From JAEUUM01 sp038326165 (lineage in GTDB: Bacteria; Bacteroidota; Bacteroidia; Chitinophagales; Saprospiraceae): 64,000 bases of DNA. The notes below the pieces were generated by a model. It worked only from the letters and a program-made list of their open reading frames with translations. It was not told the origin of the DNA and searched no databases. The first letter of the stretch is position 1. Each line of letters opens with the position of its first letter. Below, in pieces: positions 34,262 to 43,310 of this stretch. The stretch covers positions 1 through 64,000 of the forward strand of contig JBBQJT010000003.1 in assembly GCA_038326165.1 (NCBI GenBank), in the 5' to 3' direction. Both the position numbers and the translations under genes were made by a program.

Positions 34262-36043
34262 CTAATACTTTTCATCGGTTAAAGTTTTCATAAAGGCGAC
34301 CAATGCTTTTTGCTCTTGATCAGTAAGATTAAGCTTGTTTTCAGGCAGGGTTTGATTTGGAAGCTTAAATCCCAAGCCATTTCCTCCACCTTTGTTATAA
34401 AAATCAATAACTTCTTCCAAAGTATTATAAACTCCATTGTGCATGTATGGAGCAGTATTGGCAATATTTCGGAGTGTTGGAGTTTTGAAAGCGTGTTTGT
34501 GTAAATCTACTTTGGTAGCGTTATACTTCCCCAGATCAGAATCCAGTTTATTCAGATGATTGGGCACACCCAAAACTTCACTTTCTGATTTATCAAACAT
34601 AGGAGGCACAGTGCCGTTGGTCAATGGCATAAAATGACAGGTGCCACATTTTGCTTTACCCATGTATAGATTAAATCCCGACAATTCAAGCTGATTAAAT
34701 GCCTTTTTATCGCCATTCATAAATTTGTCCATTTTGGAACTAAAATTTCCCAATGAACGCATATAGCTGGCCAATGCATTAAGTATGCCTTTACTGTTGA
34801 TATTTTTGTCAAGAAACGCAATTCGATAACTTTTTGCTAAGACTTTATCTGTAGAAATAAAATTGACAATATCATCCATGTTGCCATGCATTTCATTCAC
34901 ATTTTGAATAACATCAACAGCTTGATCTTCTAAATAACTTACTCTGGAATCATAAAATAACGAACGCTGATAACCTGTATACATCACAGTAGGCGTATTT
35001 CGCAAAATTGGAGATTTATTCACCAGCGTTCTGGCAATTTTCAGTCCATCTGTAAAAGATTTATTAGAATTGTGACAATCTGCGCACGACCTTGTACGCA
35101 CGGAGGAAATTCTTTTCTCGTTGAACAGCAATTTACCAAGTGCTATTTTCTGCTCAGAATTCTCATTCTCAGCAAAAGCTAAAAATCCTTGTTGATTAAA
35201 TACACCTGGTGCAAAAATGTGTTGATAATTGAGCTTCAAAGATGCTGTGCCAGGCATTCCTGTTATTCCAAGCAAATTCTGAAGGATTAGGATATTGCTA
35301 CTCAATGGATTCAACCCATCAGCAATAAAGCTTGCCCGATCAAAAGTTTCAAAGTTCTTAGCGCTAGTTAAAAATTGTCTGGATTTACCCATTTGAGAAG
35401 CCAACTGATTTTTAAGTGCTGAATCTTTCTTTTCAATTTTTGAAATGTAAAAACTCAAATACAATTGAATCCCATCCAAAGCAGTTTTAGCCTCATCAAT
35501 TGAATTCTGAGCAATTGGAGCATCAAAGCCTGAGACCCCCAAAGCAGTTATCCTGATCAATTCCAATCGAATTGCCTCGAAAATATTGGCATCTGACAGC
35601 ACCAGAGATTCTGACACACGCTGCAAGCGCACCATGTTAGAAACTAATATTGCAGATTCTTTGATGAGTTCATTGCGTTCTTCCTTTTGAAAGCGAGGAA
35701 ACAGATAGGTTTCAATTACTTGAAAGCCTTCGGGTGGCAGTACTTTTCCTTCTTCCTCTTCATATTCATCTATGGCAGCGCCGTTCATGGATTTAGACAA
35801 ACTAGGAAAGTAAAATTCGCAAATAGCTTCAAGTCCTTTATAAGCCAGCCGTGCGTCAAGAAAAGCCAACTGAACTGATTTTTCAGATTCATTTGCTTTT
35901 ATTCCGGCATGAAGTTGAAGAATTTTAGAATCCAAAGTATCAACTTGATTTTGGAACAAAGTTAATACCTGTTTGCTTGGTTCTTGTTGTTGACAAGACA
36001 CTGTTAGGAATGAAAAAAGAATTAGAATGACGGAATATTTCAT
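34262..36043 (-). CDS. Diheme cytochrome c peroxidase-type lipoprotein
   Basis: 593 residues. The lipoprotein signal (Cys17 in LTVSC) places it outside the cytoplasmic membrane. A helical N-terminal region of about 250 residues of unknown role precedes the two-heme MauG/CcpA core. Heme motifs are C320ADCH324 and C466GTCH470. TPTLRNIANTAPYMHNG near 530 is the family signature. It reduces hydrogen peroxide with electrons from a small cytochrome, or performs a MauG-like oxidation. It is convergent with era. The upstream gap contains a GC-rich inverted repeat. Confidence 0.9.
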   Translation of the reverse strand: MKYSVILILFSFLTVSCQQQEPSKQVLTLFQNQVDTLDSKILQLHAGIKANESEKSVQLAFLDARLAYKGLEAICEFYFPSLSKSMNGAAIDEYEEEEGKVLPPEGFQVIETYLFPRFQKEERNELIKESAILVSNMVRLQRVSESLVLSDANIFEAIRLELIRITALGVSGFDAPIAQNSIDEAKTALDGIQLYLSFYISKIEKKDSALKNQLASQMGKSRQFLTSAKNFETFDRASFIADGLNPLSSNILILQNLLGITGMPGTASLKLNYQHIFAPGVFNQQGFLAFAENENSEQKIALGKLLFNEKRISSVRTRSCADCHNSNKSFTDGLKIARTLVNKSPILRNTPTVMYTGYQRSLFYDSRVSYLEDQAVDVIQNVNEMHGNMDDIVNFISTDKVLAKSYRIAFLDKNINSKGILNALASYMRSLGNFSSKMDKFMNGDKKAFNQLELSGFNLYMGKAKCGTCHFMPLTNGTVPPMFDKSESEVLGVPNHLNKLDSDLGKYNATKVDLHKHAFKTPTLRNIANTAPYMHNGVYNTLEEVIDFYNKGGGNGLGFKLPNQTLPENKLNLTDQEQKALVAFMKTLTDEKY

Positions 36044-36060
36044 GATTGAGTATTAAAATA

Positions 36061-36086
36061 CCTGCAAGAACAAATGTCCTTGCAGG
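36061..36086 (-). terminator. Inverted repeat, possible weak terminator
   Basis: CCTGCAAG/CTTGCAGG, an 8-bp perfect stem with a 10-nt loop, between the PhoX-like gene and the peroxidase gene. On the minus strand TATTTTAATA follows, a poor T-run, so it could be an attenuator between two co-directional genes. Confidence 0.45.
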
Positions 36087-36114
36087 CAATAAATTATTAA
36101 CCTTTGCTTACAAA

Positions 36115-37554
36115 CTATTTTGGTAATCCTTGAATCAAAATGACTTGACTTGCTTGATTCTCGTTTGGACGTTTGGTACCACCATCAACTGCCTTGTATT
36201 TATCTCCAGTCCAAGTATGCGGCTGAATGCATAGTAGGAAGGAATTTTCTTTGCCCAATTTATCGGAAACATCAATCAATGCTCCATATTCCCATGAACC
36301 AAATTTTGAAGCTCCACCTACGTTGTACTGTGCAGCATCAGCAGCAGTTCTTCTATGATCCAATTCCAAAACCACTTTTAGAGTTTCAGTTTTAAGATCA
36401 AATTGGTAAATATATGCATCATGTGTTTCGTCGCCGTAGCTATTTGCATCTTCTTGAATATATGCGTAATTGTTGGTCACACAAATATTATCAGGATTCT
36501 GAAACAAACCAGCCTTACCTGCTTTATTATCACCATCCAAAATACAAGAAATTGTGCCAGTCAATGGGTTATTGGCGTCCAAATTCAATTTATATACGCG
36601 ACCATACTTGGTGCGTGAAAAATCAGCATTATTCCCAGTATTATTTTGACCAGTCACATTGAAATAGATTTCACGATCGTTGCTGCCGCCACCTTTGCGA
36701 TAATCAAGATCCTCAACACGTCCAAACTTGATAGCTTTCAATCCATCAACAGCGGCGTTAATTTGTGCGCCAGTAAGTGAAGTGTGGTTGTCAACTTTAA
36801 CGAATTCCACTGCATAATCTTTTCTCTCTTCCATATCCTTTTCACGTTGGTTGTCATCTTTGCGCTTTAACATATAAAAGCTACCATTTTGCAGATCACC
36901 AACCGTGTTGGAGAGATACATAAATACTTGACCTCCGTTCACACCTGAGTCATCATCACCAATAATTATCGCAGTTTTGCCAGAGTAGGCTCCCTTAGGT
37001 AGAGGCATTGCATTTTCGGCACTGCAACGGCCTAAGCCTGGAAGTTCTTTAGAGATACTTGGTGAACTCAAGTCACTAGGATTTACGCCATGAGTTCTTG
37101 ATTCTTCACCTGACTCACCTGATGTTAAGTAAATTGGACCAAATCCATGCTCTTCAGGAGTAGCAAGTGTGGCACTGCACAATCTCCAAGTTCCACCATC
37201 AGAGTTTAGAATATACTCACCTTTGGTCGGAGCAAATGTTTTGTCTAAAGTAATCCTTGATACCGCAAAGTTGTCTTCGTGGTTTACTAGTAAGGAAAAG
37301 CTTCCATCCAAATTTTTTATCAAACCTGCACCGTCAGAAGATCCACCAAAAATAAAACTTGGTGAAGCTGTTAAGACATCATCAGATCCAATAAGTGAAA
37401 ACAATTGCAAGTTTTCGAATCCAGCCTTTTTGGTTGCAAAAGCAGGAGTTACAGAATGATTCTTTAGCACAACAGATGAAGAAGTAGTATCATCATCTTT
37501 TTTACACGCAAAAACGCTTATGGCTACAATTGCCAATAGAAATAACTTTTTCAT
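36115..37554 (-). CDS. PhoX-like (DUF839) beta-propeller lipoprotein
   Basis: 479 residues from the ATG at 37554. The lipobox ends VFAC (Cys about 17) and is followed by KKDDD. The rest has PhoX/DUF839 words: GIIKNLDGSFSLLVNHED-like LIKNLDGSFSLLVNHED, GRVEDLDY, and QNPDNICV. The family includes calcium/iron-dependent alkaline phosphatases, but the metal-ligand set was not verified. Phosphatase activity is therefore inference. It is next to the peroxidase on the same strand, 71 bp apart. Confidence 0.75.
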   Translation of the reverse strand: MKKLFLLAIVAISVFACKKDDDTTSSSVVLKNHSVTPAFATKKAGFENLQLFSLIGSDDVLTASPSFIFGGSSDGAGLIKNLDGSFSLLVNHEDNFAVSRITLDKTFAPTKGEYILNSDGGTWRLCSATLATPEEHGFGPIYLTSGESGEESRTHGVNPSDLSSPSISKELPGLGRCSAENAMPLPKGAYSGKTAIIIGDDDSGVNGGQVFMYLSNTVGDLQNGSFYMLKRKDDNQREKDMEERKDYAVEFVKVDNHTSLTGAQINAAVDGLKAIKFGRVEDLDYRKGGGSNDREIYFNVTGQNNTGNNADFSRTKYGRVYKLNLDANNPLTGTISCILDGDNKAGKAGLFQNPDNICVTNNYAYIQEDANSYGDETHDAYIYQFDLKTETLKVVLELDHRRTAADAAQYNVGGASKFGSWEYGALIDVSDKLGKENSFLLCIQPHTWTGDKYKAVDGGTKRPNENQASQVILIQGLPK

Positions 37555-37853
37555 TGTGAATTTTTTTGTTTTATTTATCACAAAGGTCTATCGACAAGGT
37601 TAGGCTAATATTTAAAATGAGTTAAATCAAAATGAAGTATTGGCATGAAAAGGATGTCTAACTTTGCCAAATTGTTAAGCAATTAATATTGGCTTCATCA
37701 ACACTTAATCTTATGAAAATAATGAGTTAATATCCAAAGTTTAGTCAAGGTAAATTAGTAACTTTAAAGCATCATCCACCATGCTCTTTGTAATGTGCTT
37801 GTCATAAAAGCCTTTATTTGTTATCAATTCATATTTCAACCCAATTACAGCTT

Positions 37854-37876
37854 GACGCTGAATAAACGAAATTTTT
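37854..37876 (+). repeat. Copy 2 of a 23-bp intergenic repeat
   Basis: It matches 18739-18761 except for one base and lies just left of a hairpin-rich stretch. The rest of 37582-37900 shows nothing recognisable. Confidence 0.45.
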
Positions 37877-37909
37877 AATTAACCCAAAAATTAGTCGGGT
37901 ATGATGACA

Positions 37910-38086
37910 CCTACAGTCGTCTCAGACTCGTAGGAGGTTTGTCCCCCCTTAAGATTTTTAAATATCAGGGCTTTAAAGTCGAAAAATCAAAGATTTTCGT
38001 CCACTCATAGAGCTTTAGTTAGAGTCTGATAGCCTTTGGCTCGTCAGACCCAAAGGGCAATATCCGATACTGCGGATTTTGGGTTT
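37910..38086. other. Hairpin-rich non-coding stretch
   Basis: Three consecutive inverted repeats were read. CCTAC-AGTC/GACT-GTAGG (37910-37934) has a single-base bulge. GTCTGA-AGCC/GGCT-TCAGAC (38024-38049) follows. A looser CCCAAA-TCCG/CGGA-TTTGGG (about 38048-38086) overlaps its end by a base or two. A run of six C lies between the first two. No T-run follows any of them and no open frame fits. It could be a structured RNA or the debris of a small mobile element. The orientation is unknown. Confidence 0.4.
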
Positions 38087-38137
38087 AAGAAAAGCATAAA
38101 TGAAATGAGCTTGATGCTTGCATATTTATTTTAAGGA

Positions 38138-39049
38138 TTAACGAAGACTTACAATTTTTCTTTTAATCGACCTGTTGTCTTTATCCAACAAGGTCAGAAT
38201 AAATAAACCATTTGCTATATTCTCTAAAAGAGTTGTTGATTGGTTTTCTATCTTTCTCTTCAGGATAACATTCCTAACCAAATCACATAATTGTATTTCT
38301 TTAATAATCAGCTCTTTAAAATCAATTGTCATTGAACCAAATGATGGATTGGGAAACACATTAACTTGAACAGGATCACTAGGAAAGTTGATTGTTGAAC
38401 TTATTAACTGACAATCACTTGTTGTATTTGGATAGAGATTTTGTCCATTTTGAGAAAAACAAAGTAGATCGTAGCCAAACTGATCAGTGATTTGTGTTGG
38501 CGAGGCTTGAATCAGACCGTATGTAGAGCCTATTCCCTCAATAAGAGAAATATCATACCATGAATTAATGAGCCATCTTTTGCGATATTCATTGCCGACT
38601 AAAACAGAATCAATTGATTGAACAGTATCTTATATAAACGGATACATAAAATTTTCAAGGCATCCCCTCACAGTATCACCTACCTCCATTGTAAAATCAT
38701 AAAGCAATTTTTCAGTGGTATCACTTTGTGAAAAATAATAGACTTTTCTAGCTGTCACATCTTCTCTTATTGCCCCCTTATACCCTGCTTCATTAACCCC
38801 ACAAGAATGGGTGCCTACCATTTTAACGAAAGGAGAGCTAAGTTTATGGTAGTTCTGTCCCTGAATAACAGTATCACCTGCAAATGTAATTGAATAAAAA
38901 TCAGTGAATGTTTGGGAGAAAAGAAAACAATGCCCTGAGCTTTCAAAGTTCCATAGCGAATTACTATCTGGAAATTCATGATATATAGATGTTTGCCCGT
39001 TGGCATAAAATGTCGTAGAAGAAAATAAAAGCAAAATAAATAATTTCAT
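38138..39049 (-). pseudogene. T9SS-secreted protein gene interrupted by one in-frame TAA
   Basis: One continuous frame of 303 codons is split by a single TAA at 38630-38632. The upstream part has a signal peptide (about 1-18, ending YANGQ) and 139 codons. The downstream part continues in phase with well-formed protein (DTVQSIDSVLVGNEYRKRW) and ends in a type A T9SS sorting domain (VFPNPSFGS, then GLFILTL). No frameshift is needed. Without readthrough, the product would lack the sorting domain and stay in the periplasm. A sequencing error or true decay are the alternatives. Confidence 0.75.
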
Positions 39050-39389
39050 AATTCACCTTTTTTTAGTTGATTAAATAGCTGCTCATACAAATACACTATA
39101 TTTTAGCTAATATTTAACTGTTGCTACAAATGACAAATGCAATAAGTAAAAATAGCAGCAGAATTTTGAAATTTAATAGAGAGGTGGCTTTAGTCATTAT
39201 TTACAAAATACGGTTTAGCTATGAATTGAATTAAGAAGTTCTTAAATTAATGATCTAGAATAAAACGAATTATTTAAAAGTTCAATAAATCACCGCAAGA
39301 TAAGCTGCTTCAATCCCCTATTATTGTAAACTAGCTTACAGCTATGTATTTTGTTTGACATTTGTCAACTTTACATTCTGAAAGTTAAG

Positions 39390-39397
39390 TATATTTG
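39390..39397 (+). promoter_or_regulatory. Promoter -7 element (TATATTTG) of the interrupted pappalysin-like gene
   Basis: A perfect TAnnTTTG match 15 bp upstream of ATG 39413. It shows that the short signal-peptide frame at 39413 is the real 5' end of the gene. The rest of 39050-39389 holds nothing recognisable. Confidence 0.55.
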
Positions 39398-39412
39398 TAA
39401 AAACGCATCAAC

Positions 39413-40966
39413 ATGAAACCAATACTCCTTTTTGCAATTGCATTAAGCATGAAAATTGGGGCTTTGGCCTAAACAAATTCCAATCATGGAAATACTATTG
39501 GAATAAATGAGTCAAATGTTTGCAGATTAAAATACAACAAACAATTACTTACCAAAAACGGAATTAAACCAAGAGGAATAACTTACATACCGATAAAATT
39601 TCATTTGGTTGCTGATTCCTATGGTAAATATAAACCGGATATAAGTGCTCTTTTTGACCAAATTTGTCAATTAAACCAAACCTTTGAACAAGTAAACGTT
39701 CAATTCTATATAAGAGGAGATTTCAATTATATTTCTGATTCCAAATTCCTATCTGATCCCCAGAAATTTATAAATTATCCAGAAATCAAACAACAATATG
39801 ATTCGAGCAGCATCAATGTGTTCATCTTAAAGCACGCAATTAAATTGGGTTGTGGTCATTTGGGAGCGTTTTACAATCCATGGAGTGATGTGATTTGTTT
39901 TACAAAAGGCAATGGGTTTCAATATGCACTTCCAGGTAGGATGGGTTACTATTTTAGCTTAGAAAGAACTTTTGGCGAAATACTGGTTGCTTATATAGAA
40001 GAAACATTTGGCAACCCGGTCTTTTCAGAATATTTGATTTTAGAAGGCGATACCATTAGATTAGAAGCAGTTAATGGCTCAAATTGCGAGCTAACCGGTG
40101 ACTTCATTTGCGATACGCCACCTGATTATAATTTTAGTCTATTTACACAATCGCAAGGCTTGTATTGTACTCCATTTTATAAAACTCATCCCGTTTTGGA
40201 TTTTAATCTTGATACAATAAAGTCCCCCTATAATAACTTAATGGCAAATTTTGAGTGTGCAAAAATAAAAATAAGCCCGATGCAAGGCAAAATCATTGAT
40301 ATAGACATCAGTGAAAGAGCCAAAGATCCCCTAAAAAAAGGTTATCTCGAACTTTCAAGCACGCCTCCACCAGCAATAGTAGAATTTCCTGACATTGTAG
40401 AACCTCAAGATCAAAATTATCTTTTTACATCAGGGTTCGTACCTTTTTCATGGTCGCTTGTGCCTGGTGCGACTACCTATTTATTTCAAATATCTTGGTT
40501 TGGAGGTTCAAAATTAGAATCTTTTATCTTGTCTGGAAATATACAATCCTTTATACTTCCATTTCCTTTGGAATCTTATCGTTTGTATAGATGGAAAGTA
40601 ATTCCTTTTAATCCAAGTGGGTTTTGTGATCCTAGTAGGGAAGATGGATGGAACGAATTTACAACAGGTGATGAATTTTTAACTTTTTCAACTTTAGTAA
40701 CTACTATTAGCACTAAAATTAAAGTTGTTAGTCCAACAAAATCCGGCAGTCCTATATGCTTATATTCAAATCAAGATTATGACTTTAAAGCAAATGTTGA
40801 ATTATTCAATAATCAGGGACAACTATTTTATTCTGAGAAAAATTTACTTTTCGCCAAAGTAAATGGAACACTGCTGAAAAACCATCCACTGATTCAAGGA
40901 GTTTATTACATCAATATAAATTCAGAAAAACTTTTCCAAACATTACCAATAGTTATAATAGAATAA
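39413..40966 (+). pseudogene. Pappalysin-like T9SS protein gene interrupted by in-frame TAA after the signal peptide
   Basis: ATG 39413 opens a signal peptide (MKPILLFAIALSMKIGALA), immediately followed by TAA at 39470-39472. The frame then stays open, in phase, for about 500 codons. CAA to TAA at the expected signal-cleavage Gln would explain it. The body resembles M43/pappalysin-type secreted proteases (SNCELTGDFICDTPPDYN), but the expected zinc motif HExxH appears as RTFGEI, so catalytic ligands are gone. A fibronectin-like segment and a T9SS-type tail (LFNNQGQ, GVYYININ) follow. Internal initiation (near 39605) would give a protein without a signal peptide. Confidence 0.7.
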
Positions 40967-40976
40967 AAACCTAATT

Positions 40977-41531
40977 TTAAATATTGAACTTCATCTTATA
41001 GTCTGGGGTCACTTCCCCGAGTGTTATTTTCTTAAGTTTGTTGCCAATCAATTGTTTTTTGATGGGCTTAAGAAGGTCGATGAATAATTTGCCTTCGGTG
41101 TGATCGTATTCGTGCTGAATTACCCGGGCATTGATCCCTTTGAATTCTGTTTCATGCCAATTAAAGGCTTCATCTTGATATTTTATCCTAACAATCGGTT
41201 GGCGCATCACCTCACCTCTGATGTATGGAATACTCAAGCAACCTTCTTCATATGACCAAGGCTTTCCGCTCTCTTCTATGACTTGGGCATTGATAAACAC
41301 TTGTTTGATTCCGTCAATTGGATGCTCCTTTTCAGTGATTTGTAGCGTATCCACTAAAAATAAGCGGATCCCTTTTCCTATTTGAGGTGCGGCAAGACCT
41401 ACGCCCGATGCATGATACATGGTTTGCCACATATCCTCCAGCAAACCAGCTAATCCTGGAAAATCAGCTTGAATGGGTTTGGCAATTTGTTTGAGCACTG
41501 GTTGCCCTAAGGCATAAATAGGAAGAATCAC
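40977..41531 (-). CDS. def: Peptide deformylase
   Basis: 184 residues. Removes the formyl group from nascent N-termini. All three motifs are present: GVGLAAPQ (43-50), EGCLS with metal ligand C98, and H140-E-Y-D-H144. The start is GTG at 41531, supported by the conserved N-terminus MILPIYALGQPVLK and by a TAACTTTG element (41551-41558). It is convergent with the interrupted pappalysin-like gene (10 bp between stops). Confidence 0.96.
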   Translation of the reverse strand: MILPIYALGQPVLKQIAKPIQADFPGLAGLLEDMWQTMYHASGVGLAAPQIGKGIRLFLVDTLQITEKEHPIDGIKQVFINAQVIEESGKPWSYEEGCLSIPYIRGEVMRQPIVRIKYQDEAFNWHETEFKGINARVIQHEYDHTEGKLFIDLLKPIKKQLIGNKLKKITLGEVTPDYKMKFNI

Positions 41532-41550
41532 GAAAAAAAATTTAGATCCA

Positions 41551-41558
41551 CAAAGTTA
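41551..41558 (-). promoter_or_regulatory. Promoter -7 element (TAACTTTG) of def
   Basis: A perfect TAnnTTTG match 20 bp upstream of the GTG start. def can therefore be transcribed independently of ruvX. Confidence 0.55.
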
Positions 41559-41574
41559 GGAATTACCTAACAAA

Positions 41575-42018
41575 TCAAACGCTATCGGGTTGCAGATTTC
41601 TAAAATCAGTTGAATCAAGAAATTCGGTAAGCATGATAACGGCGCTGACTTTGTCGGTCAATCCTTTGTCTTGCCTCTTGGTTTTAGAAACTCCACTGTT
41701 GATAATGATCTTTCGTGCCTGAAGTGATGTTCCCCATTCATTGACCTTCAATACGATCAAGTTGGGAAATTGAGTTTTCAGCTTCAGTACAAATGCATCA
41801 ATATCCTTAACCAAATATGTGTCATTACCATCCTTATGTCGCGGGTGTCCGATTATCAAAATTGCAACTTGTTCCAACTTGAAATAATCTTGCAGCCATT
41901 TCATTAAAAGCTGTGTCTCCACTGTTGGATACCCATTGGCTGACAATCTTAAGCTATCCGTAATTGCTACACCACATCGTTTCATACCATAGTCAATGGC
42001 TATTACTCTCCCAATCAT
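41575..42018 (-). CDS. yqgF: Putative pre-16S rRNA nuclease / Holliday junction resolvase-like (YqgF)
   Basis: 147 residues of the YqgF/RuvX RNase H-like fold: RVIAIDYGMKRCGVAITD at the N-terminus with catalytic Asp9, IIGHPRHKDG in the middle, and the C-terminal DKGLTDKVSAVIML with a further acidic pair. It matures the 5' end of 16S rRNA. The start overlaps the stop of the transporter gene by 4 bp (ATGA). Confidence 0.9.
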   Translation of the reverse strand: MIGRVIAIDYGMKRCGVAITDSLRLSANGYPTVETQLLMKWLQDYFKLEQVAILIIGHPRHKDGNDTYLVKDIDAFVLKLKTQFPNLIVLKVNEWGTSLQARKIIINSGVSKTKRQDKGLTDKVSAVIMLTEFLDSTDFRNLQPDSV

Positions 42019-43244
42019 TGTAGTTCCTTATTGAGCTGATAACCTTTTAATGCATAAAATAACAAATAAACATAACATACGAGGACAACCCAAAAAGAGG
42101 ATTGCAGCCCGGCAGAATCAGCCACGAATCCCTGCAATGGGGGAATGAGTGCACCACCCACAATTGCCATTACCAGCAATCCGCTTCCTTTTGGTGTCAG
42201 CATACCTAGCTTCCGTATGGAAAGCGTAAAAATATTACTCCAAAGTATGGAATTGCAAAATCCCAATCCCAAAAGTGCCCACATGGCAGTAGTACCTTGT
42301 GTGTATAAACCCAAACATGTCAAAAGCAATGCCAGTCCTACATGCATCGCCATGTGCTTGTGTGCTGAAACTTGTGTACCGATCCAAGCACCCAAAAATC
42401 TTCCTACCATCAAACCTCCCCAATAATACTGACCCAAAAATGTTCCCGCTTTCTCTTTGGAAAATCCAGCAACCGTGTCGAGATGCATGAAATTTATCAG
42501 ATAAGAAGCTGTAGAAACTTCAGCCCCAACATAACAAAATATAGCCAATGCTCCCAACCACAAATGCCTGTATCTCTTAAAATCGTAGATATCCTGCACT
42601 TCCAAGCTCGAAGTCTCTTCTGTGAGGACATCTTTCATGTCAGGCAATTTTATGACATAAAATATGATAGCCAACAATAATAACAAACAAGCCAATAACA
42701 AATATGGAATTTCAACTGCATGTGCTTTGTCAGCAGCAGTTTCCAATACATCCAGTTGTCTCAATATTAGCACACTGCCTATTATGGGAGCCAATACAGT
42801 TCCGAAGGAATTAAAAGCTTGCGCTAGGTTCAACCGAGACGCCGCGCGTTCAGGATCACCCATTACCGCAACATAAGGATTGGCTGCAACTTGCAATATT
42901 GTAACACCAGTAGCCAAAATAAACAAAGCCAAAAGGAATACCCAATACTGAACTGTTTGGGCAGCGGGATAAAACAACACACACCCAATTCCCATGATGA
43001 TCAGGCCTAATATGATTCCTTTGCGATAACCGAAGGTTTTTAACAAATGAGCGGAAGGGACCGCCATTATTGCAAAAGCCCCAAAAAAGCAGAATTGAAC
43101 CAGTGAAGCTTCCAGATACCCAAATTTGAAAATATCTTTCACAAAGGGTATCAAAACATCATTCATGGAAGTCAAGAATGCCCACATAAAGAACAGTGCT
43201 ACCAACATGGCAAAAGTACCTGACTTGTTCAATCGATATTTCAT
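42015..43244 (-). CDS. FucP-family sugar:H+ symporter (MFS)
   Basis: 409 residues from the ATG at 43244, with 12 TM helices. The FucP/GluP signature is clear: FFMWAFLTSMNDVLIP at TM1 and ILQVAANPYVAVMGDPERAASRLNLAQAFNSFGT in the middle. It imports a monosaccharide such as fucose or glucose/galactose, and the exact sugar is undetermined. No sugar-catabolic genes are adjacent. Confidence 0.9.
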   Translation of the reverse strand: MKYRLNKSGTFAMLVALFFMWAFLTSMNDVLIPFVKDIFKFGYLEASLVQFCFFGAFAIMAVPSAHLLKTFGYRKGIILGLIIMGIGCVLFYPAAQTVQYWVFLLALFILATGVTILQVAANPYVAVMGDPERAASRLNLAQAFNSFGTVLAPIIGSVLILRQLDVLETAADKAHAVEIPYLLLACLLLLLAIIFYVIKLPDMKDVLTEETSSLEVQDIYDFKRYRHLWLGALAIFCYVGAEVSTASYLINFMHLDTVAGFSKEKAGTFLGQYYWGGLMVGRFLGAWIGTQVSAHKHMAMHVGLALLLTCLGLYTQGTTAMWALLGLGFCNSILWSNIFTLSIRKLGMLTPKGSGLLVMAIVGGALIPPLQGFVADSAGLQSSFWVVLVCYVYLLFYALKGYQLNKELQ

Positions 43245-43310
43245 AGCCACAAATATGCAACTAAGAAATCAATAATCTACTTTGAATAATATTAAAATGA
43301 TCAGATCCGA

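Noticed and set aside
38138..40966. Use of a genetic code in which TAA is not stop
   Set aside because: Many intact genes in the window end with TAA at the expected C-terminus, so the two interrupted frames are better seen as decay or readthrough.
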